Positions 1 to 8,900 of a DNA stretch of 12,043 bases are shown here, in pieces. Source of the stretch: Chloroflexota bacterium (GTDB taxonomy: Bacteria > Chloroflexota > Limnocylindria > Limnocylindrales > CSP1-4); assembly GCA_021789355.1 (NCBI GenBank), contig JAJYJR010000112.1, positions 1 through 12,043 on the forward strand, given 5' to 3'. Below the pieces are notes generated by a model, which worked only from the letters and a program-made list of their open reading frames with translations, was not told where the DNA came from and did not search any database. A program made the translations under genes and the position numbers. Every line of letters starts with the position of its first letter. The first letter of the stretch is position 1.

Positions 1-49
1 ATTGGGCGGAGCGATCGGTCCCCGCCGCTCCACGAACGCCGACATCCCC

Positions 50-55
50 GGAGGG
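50..55 (+). promoter_or_regulatory. Ribosome binding site of the A-type carrier gene
   Basis: GGAGGG lies ten bases before the ATG at 66 and supports that start. Confidence 0.6.
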
Positions 56-65
56 TCGACCCCCG

Positions 66-476
66 ATGCTGAACGCCGAGCCCCAGCCCATCCCGCAGGT
101 GACCCCGCTCCAGCCGGTCGTCCGTCTCACCGACGCCGCTGCACAGAAGCTGCGTGAGCTGACCGCCGAGGAAGCCAACCCCACCATCGGGCTGCGCGTC
201 TACGTCTACAGCGGCGGCTGCTCCGGGTATCGCTACGGCATGATGCTCGAGGACCAGCCCACCGCCGAGGATCTCACGGTCGAGGCCAGCGGGATCCGCG
301 TGTACGTCGACCGCGAGAGCACGCAGTACCTGGCGGGCTCCGAGATCGACTACGTCGACACGCTGATGGGCGCCGGGTTCACGGTGAACAACCCCAACGC
401 GGTCTCGGCCTGCGGCTGCGGCAGCAGCTTCCGCACGGCCGACTCGGCCGGCAGCCCGCACGCCTGCTCGCACTGA
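66..476 (+). CDS. A-type iron-sulfur cluster carrier (IscA/HesB/ErpA family)
   Basis: Small cytoplasmic protein (136 aa) of the HesB/IscA family, which accepts Fe-S clusters from the assembly scaffold and passes them to apo-enzymes. The three invariant cysteines are visible: C52 in a GGCSG motif, and C116 and C118 in a CGCG motif near the C-terminus. The core fold spans about residues 18-124, including a conserved FTVNNPNA stretch just before the last cysteine pair. The ATG at 66 is preceded by GGAGGG at 50-55 with good spacing. The first 17 residues are Pro-rich and look like a lineage-specific extension. The tail after the CGCG motif carries an extra His-Ala-Cys-Ser-His end (C134). Which subfamily it belongs to (IscA, ErpA or SufA-like) cannot be decided from sequence alone. 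No isc or suf gene is adjacent inside the window, so it is either stand-alone or the end of an operon starting further left. Confidence 0.93.
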   Translation: MLNAEPQPIPQVTPLQPVVRLTDAAAQKLRELTAEEANPTIGLRVYVYSGGCSGYRYGMMLEDQPTAEDLTVEASGIRVYVDRESTQYLAGSEIDYVDTLMGAGFTVNNPNAVSACGCGSSFRTADSAGSPHACSH

Positions 477-618
477 CCGCCGCCCGTCACTGACTGCCGC
501 GCCATTCGGTCCGTTCGGCACGGTCACCCAAGGCGAGACGTCCCTGCGCGGATGCGGGGTCGGGGGTCCAATCTCACCCGCAGTCAGGGCCACCAGATAG
601 CCCGTCAGCCACGTCCGG

Positions 619-641
619 CGGGTCTCAGTTCCTGAGACCCG
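619..641. promoter_or_regulatory. Perfect 10-bp inverted repeat upstream of the PAS-LuxR gene
   Basis: CGGGTCTCAG (619-628) and CTGAGACCCG (632-641) are exact reverse complements separated by TTC. The dyad lies 66 bases before the ATG at 707, in a 230-bp intergenic region that otherwise shows nothing recognisable. It has no T-tract after it on the + strand, so it is a poor intrinsic terminator for the upstream gene. An operator for a dimeric regulator, possibly the LuxR-type protein encoded next, is the better guess. An RNA hairpin in the leader is the alternative. Confidence 0.45.
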
Positions 642-706
642 GGGCGTGATGGGGGTCGGCAACGTCCAGGCATCGGAGCACGTCCGCCGTCGCGCCGCGG
701 TTCGGC

Positions 707-1408
707 ATGCCCGGCCGCGCCCCGGTGCCCGTTGGCACTCTGCCCGCCTCGCGCATCACGAACCTCCCGATCGACGACACGGCGGTGCTGCAGGAGCCGT
801 GGCTGGGCAGAGTTGCGACCGCGGACGGTCTGTTCGTGACCGACGAGAACCAGCGCATCGTCACCTGGTCAAGCGCAGCCCAGCGGATGCTGGGCTTCTC
901 CCCGGAGGAGACCGTCGGCCGGCCGTGCTTCCTCGTGCTGATGGGCAGGGAGCCGGATGGTCATCCGGTCTGCCGTCGCGACTGTCCGGTGACGAGAAAC
1001 GCCCGCCGCGGCCGGGGCACCGTCGCCTATGAGGTCACGACGCGGGCTCGGGACGGCACCGTGCATTGCCTGTCCAGCAGCGTCCTCGTCGTGGACGGGC
1101 CGAACACCGGCTTCCGGGTCCTGCATCTGCTTCGGGACGCGGGGGCCGTGCCGCTCAGCCGGCCCCGCCCGGCGGCGGAACGGGAAGGCGACCGCCGCGA
1201 TCGGGCCCCGATGGTCGAGGCGCTCACCAGGCGCGAGCTTGAGGCCCTGCGGATGTTCGCCGAGGCGGCCACCATCGACGATGTGGCCCGGGCGCTGTCG
1301 ATCAGCGTGTTCACGGCGCGCAACCACATCGCGAGCGTGCAGCGCAAGCTCGGCGCACGCACCCGCCTGGAGATGGTCCTTCTCGGGATGCGCCACGGCC
1401 TGATCTGA
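707..1408 (+). CDS. PAS-LuxR transcriptional regulator with cysteine-rich PAS domain
   Basis: Predicted one-component regulator of 233 aa. A PAS sensor domain spans about residues 35-145 (DGLFVTDENQRIVTWSSAA, LGFSPEE and GRPC are typical PAS segments). A LuxR/GerE helix-turn-helix spans about residues 168-233 (LTRRELEALRMFAEAATIDD, then VARALSIS and the recognition-helix region TARNHIASVQRKLG). The PAS domain carries C74, C89, C93 and C121; C74-x14-C89-x3-C93 resembles a metal, Fe-S or redox-responsive cluster. No receiver or kinase domain is seen. The ATG at 707 has no strong ribosome binding site, so the first 30 or so residues are uncertain. The gene lies 222 bp upstream of cydA in the same direction, which makes control of the bd oxidase operon plausible, but that is inference from position. 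Confidence 0.85.
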   Translation: MPGRAPVPVGTLPASRITNLPIDDTAVLQEPWLGRVATADGLFVTDENQRIVTWSSAAQRMLGFSPEETVGRPCFLVLMGREPDGHPVCRRDCPVTRNARRGRGTVAYEVTTRARDGTVHCLSSSVLVVDGPNTGFRVLHLLRDAGAVPLSRPRPAAEREGDRRDRAPMVEALTRRELEALRMFAEAATIDDVARALSISVFTARNHIASVQRKLGARTRLEMVLLGMRHGLI

Positions 1409-1443
1409 CCGTCCCGTCTCCCGCGCGGCGTTCCGATGCGACC

Positions 1444-1473
1444 TGGTTCTCCGGCACTTTGGTTCTCCGGCAC
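1444..1473 (+). repeat. 14-bp direct repeat, period 16, between regulator gene and cydA
   Basis: TGGTTCTCCGGCAC occurs at 1444-1457 and again at 1460-1473, identical and separated by two bases. It lies in the 222-bp gap before cydA, about 160 bases before the cydA start. It may be an activator or repressor site for the cyd operon or a replication-slippage duplication; position alone cannot tell. I see no clear -35/-10 promoter or FNR-type box in this gap. Confidence 0.5.
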
Positions 1474-1617
1474 CATGAAATGGCGAACGCGCGGCGCCAC
1501 TCTGGTCGGCAGGGTCCCACGGGACACGCCGGCATCGATACGGAGCGCACTCGCCAATGCATGTCATCGCTCGCCCTGGTGCAGCCCACGCGGAGAGGTT
1601 GCCGTGGACGACGCCCC

Positions 1618-1623
1618 GGAGGG
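1618..1623 (+). promoter_or_regulatory. Ribosome binding site deciding the cydA start
   Basis: GGAGGG seven bases before the ATG at 1631. Together with the canonical CydA N-terminus beginning there, it excludes the in-frame upstream starts at 1436 and GTG 1604. Confidence 0.7.
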
Positions 1624-1630
1624 TCCGTCC

Positions 1631-3025
1631 ATGAGCCCGCTCGATCTCTCCCGGTGGCAGTTCGGCATCACCACCGTCTACCACTTTCTGTTCGTCCCGC
1701 TGACGATTGGCCTCGCCTTCCTGGTGGCCGGATTCCAGACCGCCTGGGTGCGAACGGGCAAGGATCGCTACCTGCAGCTGACACGGTTCTACGGCGATCT
1801 GTTCCTCATCAACTTCGCACTCGGCGTGGTGACCGGCATCGTCCAGGAGTTCCAGTTCGGCATGAACTGGAGCGCGTACAGCCGGTTCGTGGGCGACATC
1901 TTCGGGGCGCCGCTGGCGATCGAGGGGCTGCTCGCCTTCTTCCTCGAATCGACCTTCCTCGGGCTCTGGATCTTCGGCTGGGACCGGCTGCCCCGCAAGG
2001 TCCACCTCGCCACCATCTGGCTGGCCGCGATCGGAACTTTCCTCTCCGCCTTCTTCATCCTCGTGGCGAACTCCTGGATGCAGCATCCCGTCGGATACGC
2101 GGTGAACCAGGCCACCGGCCGCGCGGAGCTGCACGACTTCCTGGCGGTCCTGACGAACTCCACGGCGCTGGTCACCTTCAGCCACACGATCGCCGCCGCC
2201 TTCCTGACCGCCGGCGGGTTCGTGGCGGGCGTCGCGCTGTGGCGGCTGGCGAGGCGGTCCGAGGATGCCGCCACGTTCCGCACGGCGGCCCGCGTCGGCG
2301 CCGTCACCGTGCTCGTGGCCGCTGTGCTGGTGGTGGTGACGGGCGACCAGCAGGCGCGGGTCATGACCTCGCAGCAGCCGATGAAGATGGCGGCCGCGGA
2401 GGCGCTGTACCAGACGGAGCAGCCGGCCTCCTTCTCCGTCTTCACCATCGGTTCACTCGACGGGAAACAGGAGCTCTTCTCGATCCGGATCCCGAACCTG
2501 CTCTCGCTGCTGGCCACGGGCTCGACGGACGGGCAGGTGGCCGGGATCAACGAGCTCCAGGCGCGGTACCAGCAGCAGTACGGAGCGGGCAACTACCTGC
2601 CCTACGTGCCGCTGACGTACTGGAGCTTCCGGCTGATGATCGGCATGGGCGCCCTGGGTGCCCTGGGCGCACTCTGGCTCCTGTGGCAGCTCCGGCGCCG
2701 CACCATCGTCTCGCGCACGGCCGTCGCCATCGCACTCGCGCTGCCGCTCCTTCCCCTGGCCGCCAACTCGGTCGGCTGGCTGTTCACCGAGATGGGGCGT
2801 CAGCCCTGGCTCGTCTTCGGCCTGATGTCCACCACGGCAGGCGTGTCGCCGGGGACCTCGACCGCCGAGGTGCTGATCAGCCTCGTCGGGTTCACGGTCG
2901 TCTACGGGGGCCTGGCGGCGATCGAGGTCCGGCTGCTCGCGCACCGCGTGGGCCAGGGGCTGCCTCGGTCGGCGCCGGCGGAGGCCGGTCCGCAGGCCGA
3001 CAACCCCTTCGGCTTCGGGTACTGA
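1631..3025 (+). CDS. cydA: Cytochrome bd-type quinol oxidase subunit I
   Basis: Haem-bearing membrane subunit (464 aa) of the bd oxidase, which reduces O2 to water with electrons from quinol. Residues matching known E. coli positions are visible: H18 (E. coli H19, high-spin haem ligand) in YHFLF, E98 and E106 (E99 and E107) in the EGLLAFFLEST segment, H185 (H186, haem b558) in FSHT, K252 and E257 (quinol site) in QPMKMAAAEA, and M388 (M393, haem b558) in EMGRQPW. Many hydrophobic helices alternate with short loops. The protein is about 60 residues shorter than the E. coli subunit (522 aa), mostly because the C-terminal part of the quinol loop is missing; this is the common short Q-loop form. 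The last codons end in a stop overlapping the cydB ribosome binding site. First gene of the cydABDC operon. Confidence 0.97.
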   Translation: MSPLDLSRWQFGITTVYHFLFVPLTIGLAFLVAGFQTAWVRTGKDRYLQLTRFYGDLFLINFALGVVTGIVQEFQFGMNWSAYSRFVGDIFGAPLAIEGLLAFFLESTFLGLWIFGWDRLPRKVHLATIWLAAIGTFLSAFFILVANSWMQHPVGYAVNQATGRAELHDFLAVLTNSTALVTFSHTIAAAFLTAGGFVAGVALWRLARRSEDAATFRTAARVGAVTVLVAAVLVVVTGDQQARVMTSQQPMKMAAAEALYQTEQPASFSVFTIGSLDGKQELFSIRIPNLLSLLATGSTDGQVAGINELQARYQQQYGAGNYLPYVPLTYWSFRLMIGMGALGALGALWLLWQLRRRTIVSRTAVAIALALPLLPLAANSVGWLFTEMGRQPWLVFGLMSTTAGVSPGTSTAEVLISLVGFTVVYGGLAAIEVRLLAHRVGQGLPRSAPAEAGPQADNPFGFGY

Positions 3026-3036
3026 GGAGCGTGACG

Positions 3037-4057
<1,021 letters not shown>

Positions 4058-4071
<14 letters not shown>

Positions 4072-5740
4072 CCGCCGCCTGCTGACATACGCCCGGGCGA
4101 CCGCCGCGGCACTCGCCGCGGCGGTCGCCCTCGGCATCGTGACCGCGGGCCTGGCCATCGCCCAGGCCGCCCTCCTCGCGGGCCTCGTGGCCGATGCGTT
4201 CCTCGGCGGCCGGGGGCTCGCCCAGCTTGCCGGTGGACTGGCCCTGCTGGCCGCGGTGCTCGTCGCGCGGGCCAGCGTCGGCTGGGCCCAGGAAGCGGCG
4301 GCGTACCGTGCCTCTGCGTCGGTCAAGTCGACGCTGCGCCGCCGGGTGCTCGAGCGGGCCGCCTCGCTCGGGCCGCGGTGGGCATCCGAGGCGCGGATCG
4401 GCGCGGTGGTCACGCTCGCGACCCGGGGTCTCGACGCGCTCGACGCCTACTTCGCCCGCTATCTCCCACAGCTGGTGCTCGCCGCGATCGTGCCCGTGGC
4501 AGTCGTCGTGAGCCTGGCCACCGCCGACGTCGTCGCCGCGATCACGGTCGCGCTCACCGTGCCCCTGATTCCGGTCTTCATGGTCCTCATCGGCCGCGCG
4601 ACGGAGGTCCGGCGGCGCCGACGGTGGGGCGCGCTGACCCGGCTGGCCGCGCATTTCCTCGACGTGGTCGCGGGGCTGCCGACGCTGCGCGCATTCGACC
4701 GCTCGCGCGTCCAGCTCGGCACGCTTGCCAGGGTCACCGATGAGTACCGGCGCGAGACGCTGGCGACGCTGCGGGTGGCCTTCCTCTCGGCCTTCGCCCT
4801 GGAGCTTGGGGCCACCCTCTCGGTGGCCCTCGTCGCCGTCGGCGTCGGACTGCGGCTGGTCGCCGGCGATCTCGACCTGCGAACCGGCCTCTTCGTCCTG
4901 ATCCTCGCCCCGGAGGCCTATCTGCCGCTGCGCCAGCTCGGCGCCCAGTTCCATGCCAGCCAGGAGGGCCTCGGGGCGGCTGCGGCCGCGTTCGAGATCA
5001 TCGAGGCGGGGCCGGGCATCGCGGGCGGCGATCGCGAGGTCCCGGAGCTTGCCGGGAGCCGGCTGCTGATCGAGGGCGTGCGGGTCGTCCATCCCGGCCG
5101 CGACCGGCCCGCCCCCGACGGCGTCTCGTTCGAGGTCCGCCGCGGCGAGGTGGTCGCCCTCACGGGACCGAGCGGTTGTGGCAAGAGCACGCTGCTGCAG
5201 GTGGTGCTCGGCCTGGTCCCCGCCGACGAGGGCGCGGTACGGGTCGTCGAGCAGGGCGGAGGCTCGGTCGCCGTGGGCGAGCTCGACGGCGACGCGTGGC
5301 GGCGGCACATCGCCTGGATGCCGCAGGTGCCCTTTATGGTCCCGGGCACCGTCGGCGACAACGTCCGGCTCGTTGCCCCGGAGGCCTCCGAGAGCGACGC
5401 CGCCGCGGCGCTCTCGGGTCTCGGTCTGGGTGCCGATCAGCGCGCGTCCCGGCTCGGCGAGCGCGGTGCCGGCCTGTCGAGTGGCCAGCGGCGGCGGGTC
5501 GCGGTGGCGCGCGCCCTGCTCCGAGGCAGCGAGTACCTGCTCCTCGACGAGCCGACCGCCGGTCTCGACGAGGCATCGGAGGCGCTCGTGCTGCGGGCGG
5601 TCCGGGCGGCGGCAGACCGAGGCGTCGGCGTCCTGGTCGTTGCGCACCGCCCCGCCGCGATCGCCATCGCGGACCGGGTGGTGTCGATGCAGCCGGGACC
5701 GGCGGCGGCCGGCCGGTCGCTGCCGCTGGTGGCCGCCTGA
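4058..5740 (+). CDS. cydD: Thiol reductant ABC exporter, CydD subunit
   Basis: Half-transporter (560 aa) with an N-terminal six-helix membrane domain (about residues 15-310) and a C-terminal ATPase domain (about 335-550). With CydC it forms the exporter of cysteine/glutathione to the outer face of the membrane, required for bd oxidase assembly. Visible ATPase motifs: Walker A GPSGCGKST from residue 370, signature LSSGQ at 473-477, Walker B YLLLDEP at 493-499 and H-loop His530 in VAHR. The GTG start at 4058 lies inside the end of cydB (14-base overlap), pointing to translational coupling; no strong ribosome binding site precedes it. Assignment as CydD rather than CydC rests on gene order and on the sequence of the membrane domain. 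Confidence 0.93.
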
Positions 5741-5763
5741 TGCGGCCGTGGCGCACAGCCTGA
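5740..5763 (+). other. Seven-codon mini reading frame linking cydD and cydC
   Basis: An ATG at 5740 overlaps the cydD stop (TGATG at 5738-5742), encodes only MRPWRTA, and stops with a TGA at 5761 that overlaps the chosen cydC ATG (TGATG at 5761-5765). It could relay terminating ribosomes from cydD to cydC. Alternatively, MRPWR is the true cydC N-terminus and an indel has broken the frame. Both are inference; only the reading frames are seen. Confidence 0.5.
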
Positions 5764-7514
5764 TGGGCCCGCTCGCCCGTGTCGCGCAGTTCGGCCGGCC
5801 GGTCGCGCCGCGGCTGATGCTGGCCGTGCTCGGGGGGGCGGGGGCGGCCGGTGCGGCGGTCGGGCTCACGGCCACTTCCGCATGGCTGCTGTCACGGGCC
5901 GCGCAGGAGCCCCCGATCCTCTACCTGATGGTGGCGATCACCGCCGTCCGCGCGTTCGGCATCGGCCGGGCCGCGCTGCGGTATGCCGAACGCCTGGCGG
6001 CGCACGACGCCGCATTCCGGATCCTGGCGGACCTGAGAGGCCGCGCCTATGCGCGCCTCGAGCGCCTGGCGCCCGCCGGGATCGCCGAGTTCCGCTCGGG
6101 CGACCTGCTGGCCCGCCTGGTGGCCGACGTGGACGGGCTGGCCGATCTCTGGCTGCGCGTGCTGCTGCCCTTCGCGGTCGCCGGCCTCGCGGGGCTCTGT
6201 GCGGCGCTGCTCGTGGGGGCGCTCATGCCTGCGGCCGGCACCTTCCTCGCCGCGTCGCTGCTGCTGGTCGCGGTCGGTGGCCCGCCGCTGGTGAACCGCG
6301 TCACGGGCCGCGCGGAACATCGACTGGCCCCGGCCCGCGGAGAGTTCGCGGCGGCCTCGCTCGACCTGCTGGCCGGCGCCCCGGAGCTGCTCGCCGCGGG
6401 GACCCTGCCCGCTCGGATGGCGGACCTGTCCGCGCTGAACGCGGCGGTGGCGGCCGGTGAGAAGCGGGTGGCGGCCGGGGCTGGCATCGGCACGTTGATC
6501 GCGGGCCTCGCGAGCGGGGCGGCAACGTGGCTGGCCCTCGCCGTCGGCGTCCAGGCCGTCCGCGCCGGGAGGCTCGACGGCGTCGCCCTCGCCGTCGTCG
6601 CCCTGACGCCGATCGCCGCCCACGAGGCGGTGGCCGGTCTCATCCCCGCCGCCCAGCACGTTCCGGGGCTCGCCGCCGCCGCCGAGCGCCTGCTGGACGT
6701 CCTCGGCCGGCCGGATCCTGTTCGCGAACCGCCCGAGCCCGCGGCACTTCCCCCGGGCCCCTGCGGCCTCCGCCTGCGAGGCCTGCGCGCCCGATACGGC
6801 GACGGCCAGGAGGTGCTGCGCGGGATCGACCTGGAGCTGGGCCCGGGCGAGCGAGCCCTGGTCACCGGGCCGAGCGGGTCGGGCAAGAGCACGCTGAGCG
6901 CGATCCTGCTGCGGTTCCTGGAGCCCAGCGGCGGGACGGCGGAGCTCGTGAGCTCAACCGGACCGATCGACATCCGACTCCTGGCCGGCGACGACGTGCG
7001 GCGGGCGGTCGGCGTGGCCGCCCAGGAGCCCCACGTCTTCAACGCGTCCATCGCAGAGAACCTGCGCCTGGCGCGGCCCAACGCTACACGCGACGAGCTG
7101 CGCGCGGCCCTGTCGGCAGCCCGCCTGCTCGACTGGGTCGACACGCTTCCGGACGGGCTCGACACCGGCGTCGGAGAGCACGGCGCGCGGCTCTCGGGCG
7201 GCCAGCGTCAGCGGCTCTCCCTCGCCCGACTCCTTCTCGCCCAGCGGAGCATCCTGATCCTCGACGAACCCACCGAGCACCTCGACGAGTCGATGGCGGC
7301 AGAGCTCATGCGGGACGTGCTCGCCGCGACCGCGGGTCGGACCGTCGTCGTGCTGACACACCGCCCCGAGCTGATGGGCTCGGTCGACTGGGCAGCATCG
7401 ATCGATCTCGGGCCGGTTCTCGGGCCGGCTCTCGCCTCCCGGGAGGACTGGGCTTCCGCGAGGTCGGACGCCCACGATGCCCTCGGTGTTCCGGCTCAGG
7501 TCGTGCGCGCATGA
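5763..7514 (+). CDS. cydC: Thiol reductant ABC exporter, CydC subunit
   Basis: Second half (583 aa from the ATG at 5763) of the CydDC heterodimer. The membrane domain covers about residues 15-300 and includes the CydC-like TSAWLLSRAAQEPP stretch and an ALRYAERLAAHDAAFR segment that often follows in this subunit. The ATPase domain covers about 335-560: Walker A GPSGSGKST from residue 369, a Q-loop near AAQEPHVF, signature LSGGQRQR from 477, Walker B ILILDEP at 497-503, and a switch His in LTHR. The start is uncertain: an in-frame GTG at 5748 is also possible, and neither has a good ribosome binding site, which fits coupling to cydD or to the mini reading frame at 5740. It is the last gene of the operon; no convincing T-tract terminator follows. 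Confidence 0.93.
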   Translation: MGPLARVAQFGRPVAPRLMLAVLGGAGAAGAAVGLTATSAWLLSRAAQEPPILYLMVAITAVRAFGIGRAALRYAERLAAHDAAFRILADLRGRAYARLERLAPAGIAEFRSGDLLARLVADVDGLADLWLRVLLPFAVAGLAGLCAALLVGALMPAAGTFLAASLLLVAVGGPPLVNRVTGRAEHRLAPARGEFAAASLDLLAGAPELLAAGTLPARMADLSALNAAVAAGEKRVAAGAGIGTLIAGLASGAATWLALAVGVQAVRAGRLDGVALAVVALTPIAAHEAVAGLIPAAQHVPGLAAAAERLLDVLGRPDPVREPPEPAALPPGPCGLRLRGLRARYGDGQEVLRGIDLELGPGERALVTGPSGSGKSTLSAILLRFLEPSGGTAELVSSTGPIDIRLLAGDDVRRAVGVAAQEPHVFNASIAENLRLARPNATRDELRAALSAARLLDWVDTLPDGLDTGVGEHGARLSGGQRQRLSLARLLLAQRSILILDEPTEHLDESMAAELMRDVLAATAGRTVVVLTHRPELMGSVDWAASIDLGPVLGPALASREDWASARSDAHDALGVPAQVVRA

Positions 7515-7783
7515 TCGAGGGGCCACCGTCGAGCACAGCGCGCAGACGATCCGCGACCAGGGCGCCGCGCCGCAGGGGATCGATTCGTTTCTGGGTGGGC
7601 ACCGCCGCCGGGGGCGACGACGCGGCGTCCTTCGTCGTGCGGTTCTGCAGGGCCGGCCGGTGAGTCGTCCGAGAAGCGCTCGTCATCGCGAATCAACGGA
7701 GTGGCGTCGCGAGATCTCCAATCGCACCCAGCGTCCGCACCTCCCATCGCGACGTACCTGTAATCCGCGCGAAGAAGCAATCC
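7515..7783. other. Gap between convergent cydC and the HigA-ImmA gene
   Basis: No gene is supported here. Reading frames that cross it are Arg/Pro/Ser-rich and look like out-of-frame shadows. The hexamer TCGCGA appears three times at roughly 7686, 7707 and 7748, but no stable hairpin followed by a T-tract is visible. Confidence 0.4.
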
Positions 7784-8878
7784 CTACGAAGGATGCGCCG
7801 GGGCCAGGGCGAAGCGCCTACGGAGGCCGTTCCCCACGTTGTAACCGAGGATCTTCTCCCGCTGCAGTCGCCCCACCACCACCCCGGGCGGAATGCCCAG
7901 CCGCCGCGCAAAGGCCTGCACATCGGCCAGGGATCGGATCCGCAGTAGCTCCGTCTCGTACTGCGATGGGATTAGCAACGACGCGGCGAACTCATTTGCC
8001 TCTTCTTCCGCGGACCCATCGCGGTCGCCGTCGTCGATGAAGGTCTCGCGCTTACCGTGAAGCAGGACGTGGGCTGCCTCGTGAAAGAACGAGAACCAGA
8101 ACACGTCCTCCCATCGATACCGCAGCGACAGCTGGATCAACGCTTTCGTCGGTGACAGCCAGCGGGTCGCCCCATTGGCCCGACTTCCTTTGATCTCCTC
8201 GGTGATCACGAGGACCACCCCGCTCTCCGCGCAGAGACGCCGCATGGCGGGCTCAAACTGCTCCGGCGGCTGGACCATGATGAACCGGATCCCCTGTAGC
8301 GCCCGGTTGAAGCGAACGCGGTCGAACGCAGGGACCTCGACGGTTGCGGCTTCGACCTCGCCGATGCGCAGCCAGGTTGCGGTCGCGTAAGGGTCTGCCT
8401 CGAACGCGGGCGACCTGCGGTACGAGGCTTCGGGTGCGAGCCAGACGGCGTCCCACGATTGGCGCGATGCCACACCGAAGAAGGACAGGACGCGATCTCG
8501 CAGCTCGGCGAGGTCGTCGGTGTGCTCGATGTGGCGTCGCTGGGCGAGGTCCTTCAGGGGCAACCGCTTCAGCCAGTCAGCGTCGCCCGGTGACACCTCG
8601 CGCTCCCTGAGCCGGACCTGGCGGGCCTGGTAGTTCGCTTCCAATGCGTTCCAGAACCGCACGGGAACACCCAGCACCCGCTCCAACGCGAGGGCGGTGT
8701 CCGGGCTGATTGGTGCGATGCCCTGGATGATCTGATTGATGTGCTTGGTCGAGAGGCCTGTCCGCCGCGCAAGGTCGGCTTGAGTCATTCCGACCGCCTC
8801 CAGGGTGGAGCGCACGGTCTCCCCGGGCGGTATCGCGTAGTCGGGTCGGTACTGGCGATCGGGAGCTGCGATCACCAT
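7784..8878 (-). CDS. HigA-type HTH fused to ImmA/IrrE zinc peptidase (antitoxin)
   Basis: Protein of 364 aa in two parts. An XRE/HigA-type helix-turn-helix spans about residues 18-83 (MTQADLARRTGLSTKHINQI, then ALERVLGVPVRFWNALE, the HigA-like continuation). A C-terminal ImmA/IrrE metallopeptidase domain spans about 200-330, with HEAAH at 266-270 as the zinc motif and EEEANEFAASLLIP from 291 supplying the likely third ligand. The start at 8878 is chosen because AAGGAG lies six bases upstream on the - strand; an in-frame extension to 8965 would overlap the upstream gene and lacks support. It follows a HigB/RelE-like gene by 22 bp in the same direction, so it probably acts as antitoxin and autorepressor of that pair. 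Whether the peptidase domain is active, and on what, is unknown. ImmA/IrrE-family regulators elsewhere cleave repressors. Confidence 0.88.
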   Translation of the reverse strand: MVIAAPDRQYRPDYAIPPGETVRSTLEAVGMTQADLARRTGLSTKHINQIIQGIAPISPDTALALERVLGVPVRFWNALEANYQARQVRLREREVSPGDADWLKRLPLKDLAQRRHIEHTDDLAELRDRVLSFFGVASRQSWDAVWLAPEASYRRSPAFEADPYATATWLRIGEVEAATVEVPAFDRVRFNRALQGIRFIMVQPPEQFEPAMRRLCAESGVVLVITEEIKGSRANGATRWLSPTKALIQLSLRYRWEDVFWFSFFHEAAHVLLHGKRETFIDDGDRDGSAEEEANEFAASLLIPSQYETELLRIRSLADVQAFARRLGIPPGVVVGRLQREKILGYNVGNGLRRRFALAPAHPS

Positions 8879-8900
8879 GATGTGCTCCTTCCTCGGGTGC

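Noticed and set aside
1514..1525. GTCCC-AC-GGGAC dyad before cydA as an operator
   Set aside because: Only five paired bases per arm in very GC-rich DNA; too likely by chance to list as a site.
1436..1630. In-frame N-terminal extension of cydA by 65 codons
   Set aside because: CydA similarity starts at MSPLDLSRWQFG, a good ribosome binding site lies at 1618-1623, and the upstream part contains the direct repeat and no family similarity.
869..2185. 438-codon open frame on the - strand across the regulator and cydA
   Set aside because: Antisense to two recognisable genes and low-complexity in composition.
7615..7637. CGACGA/TCGTCG stem after cydC as a terminator
   Set aside because: Only a 6-bp stem with an 11-base loop and no T-tract.
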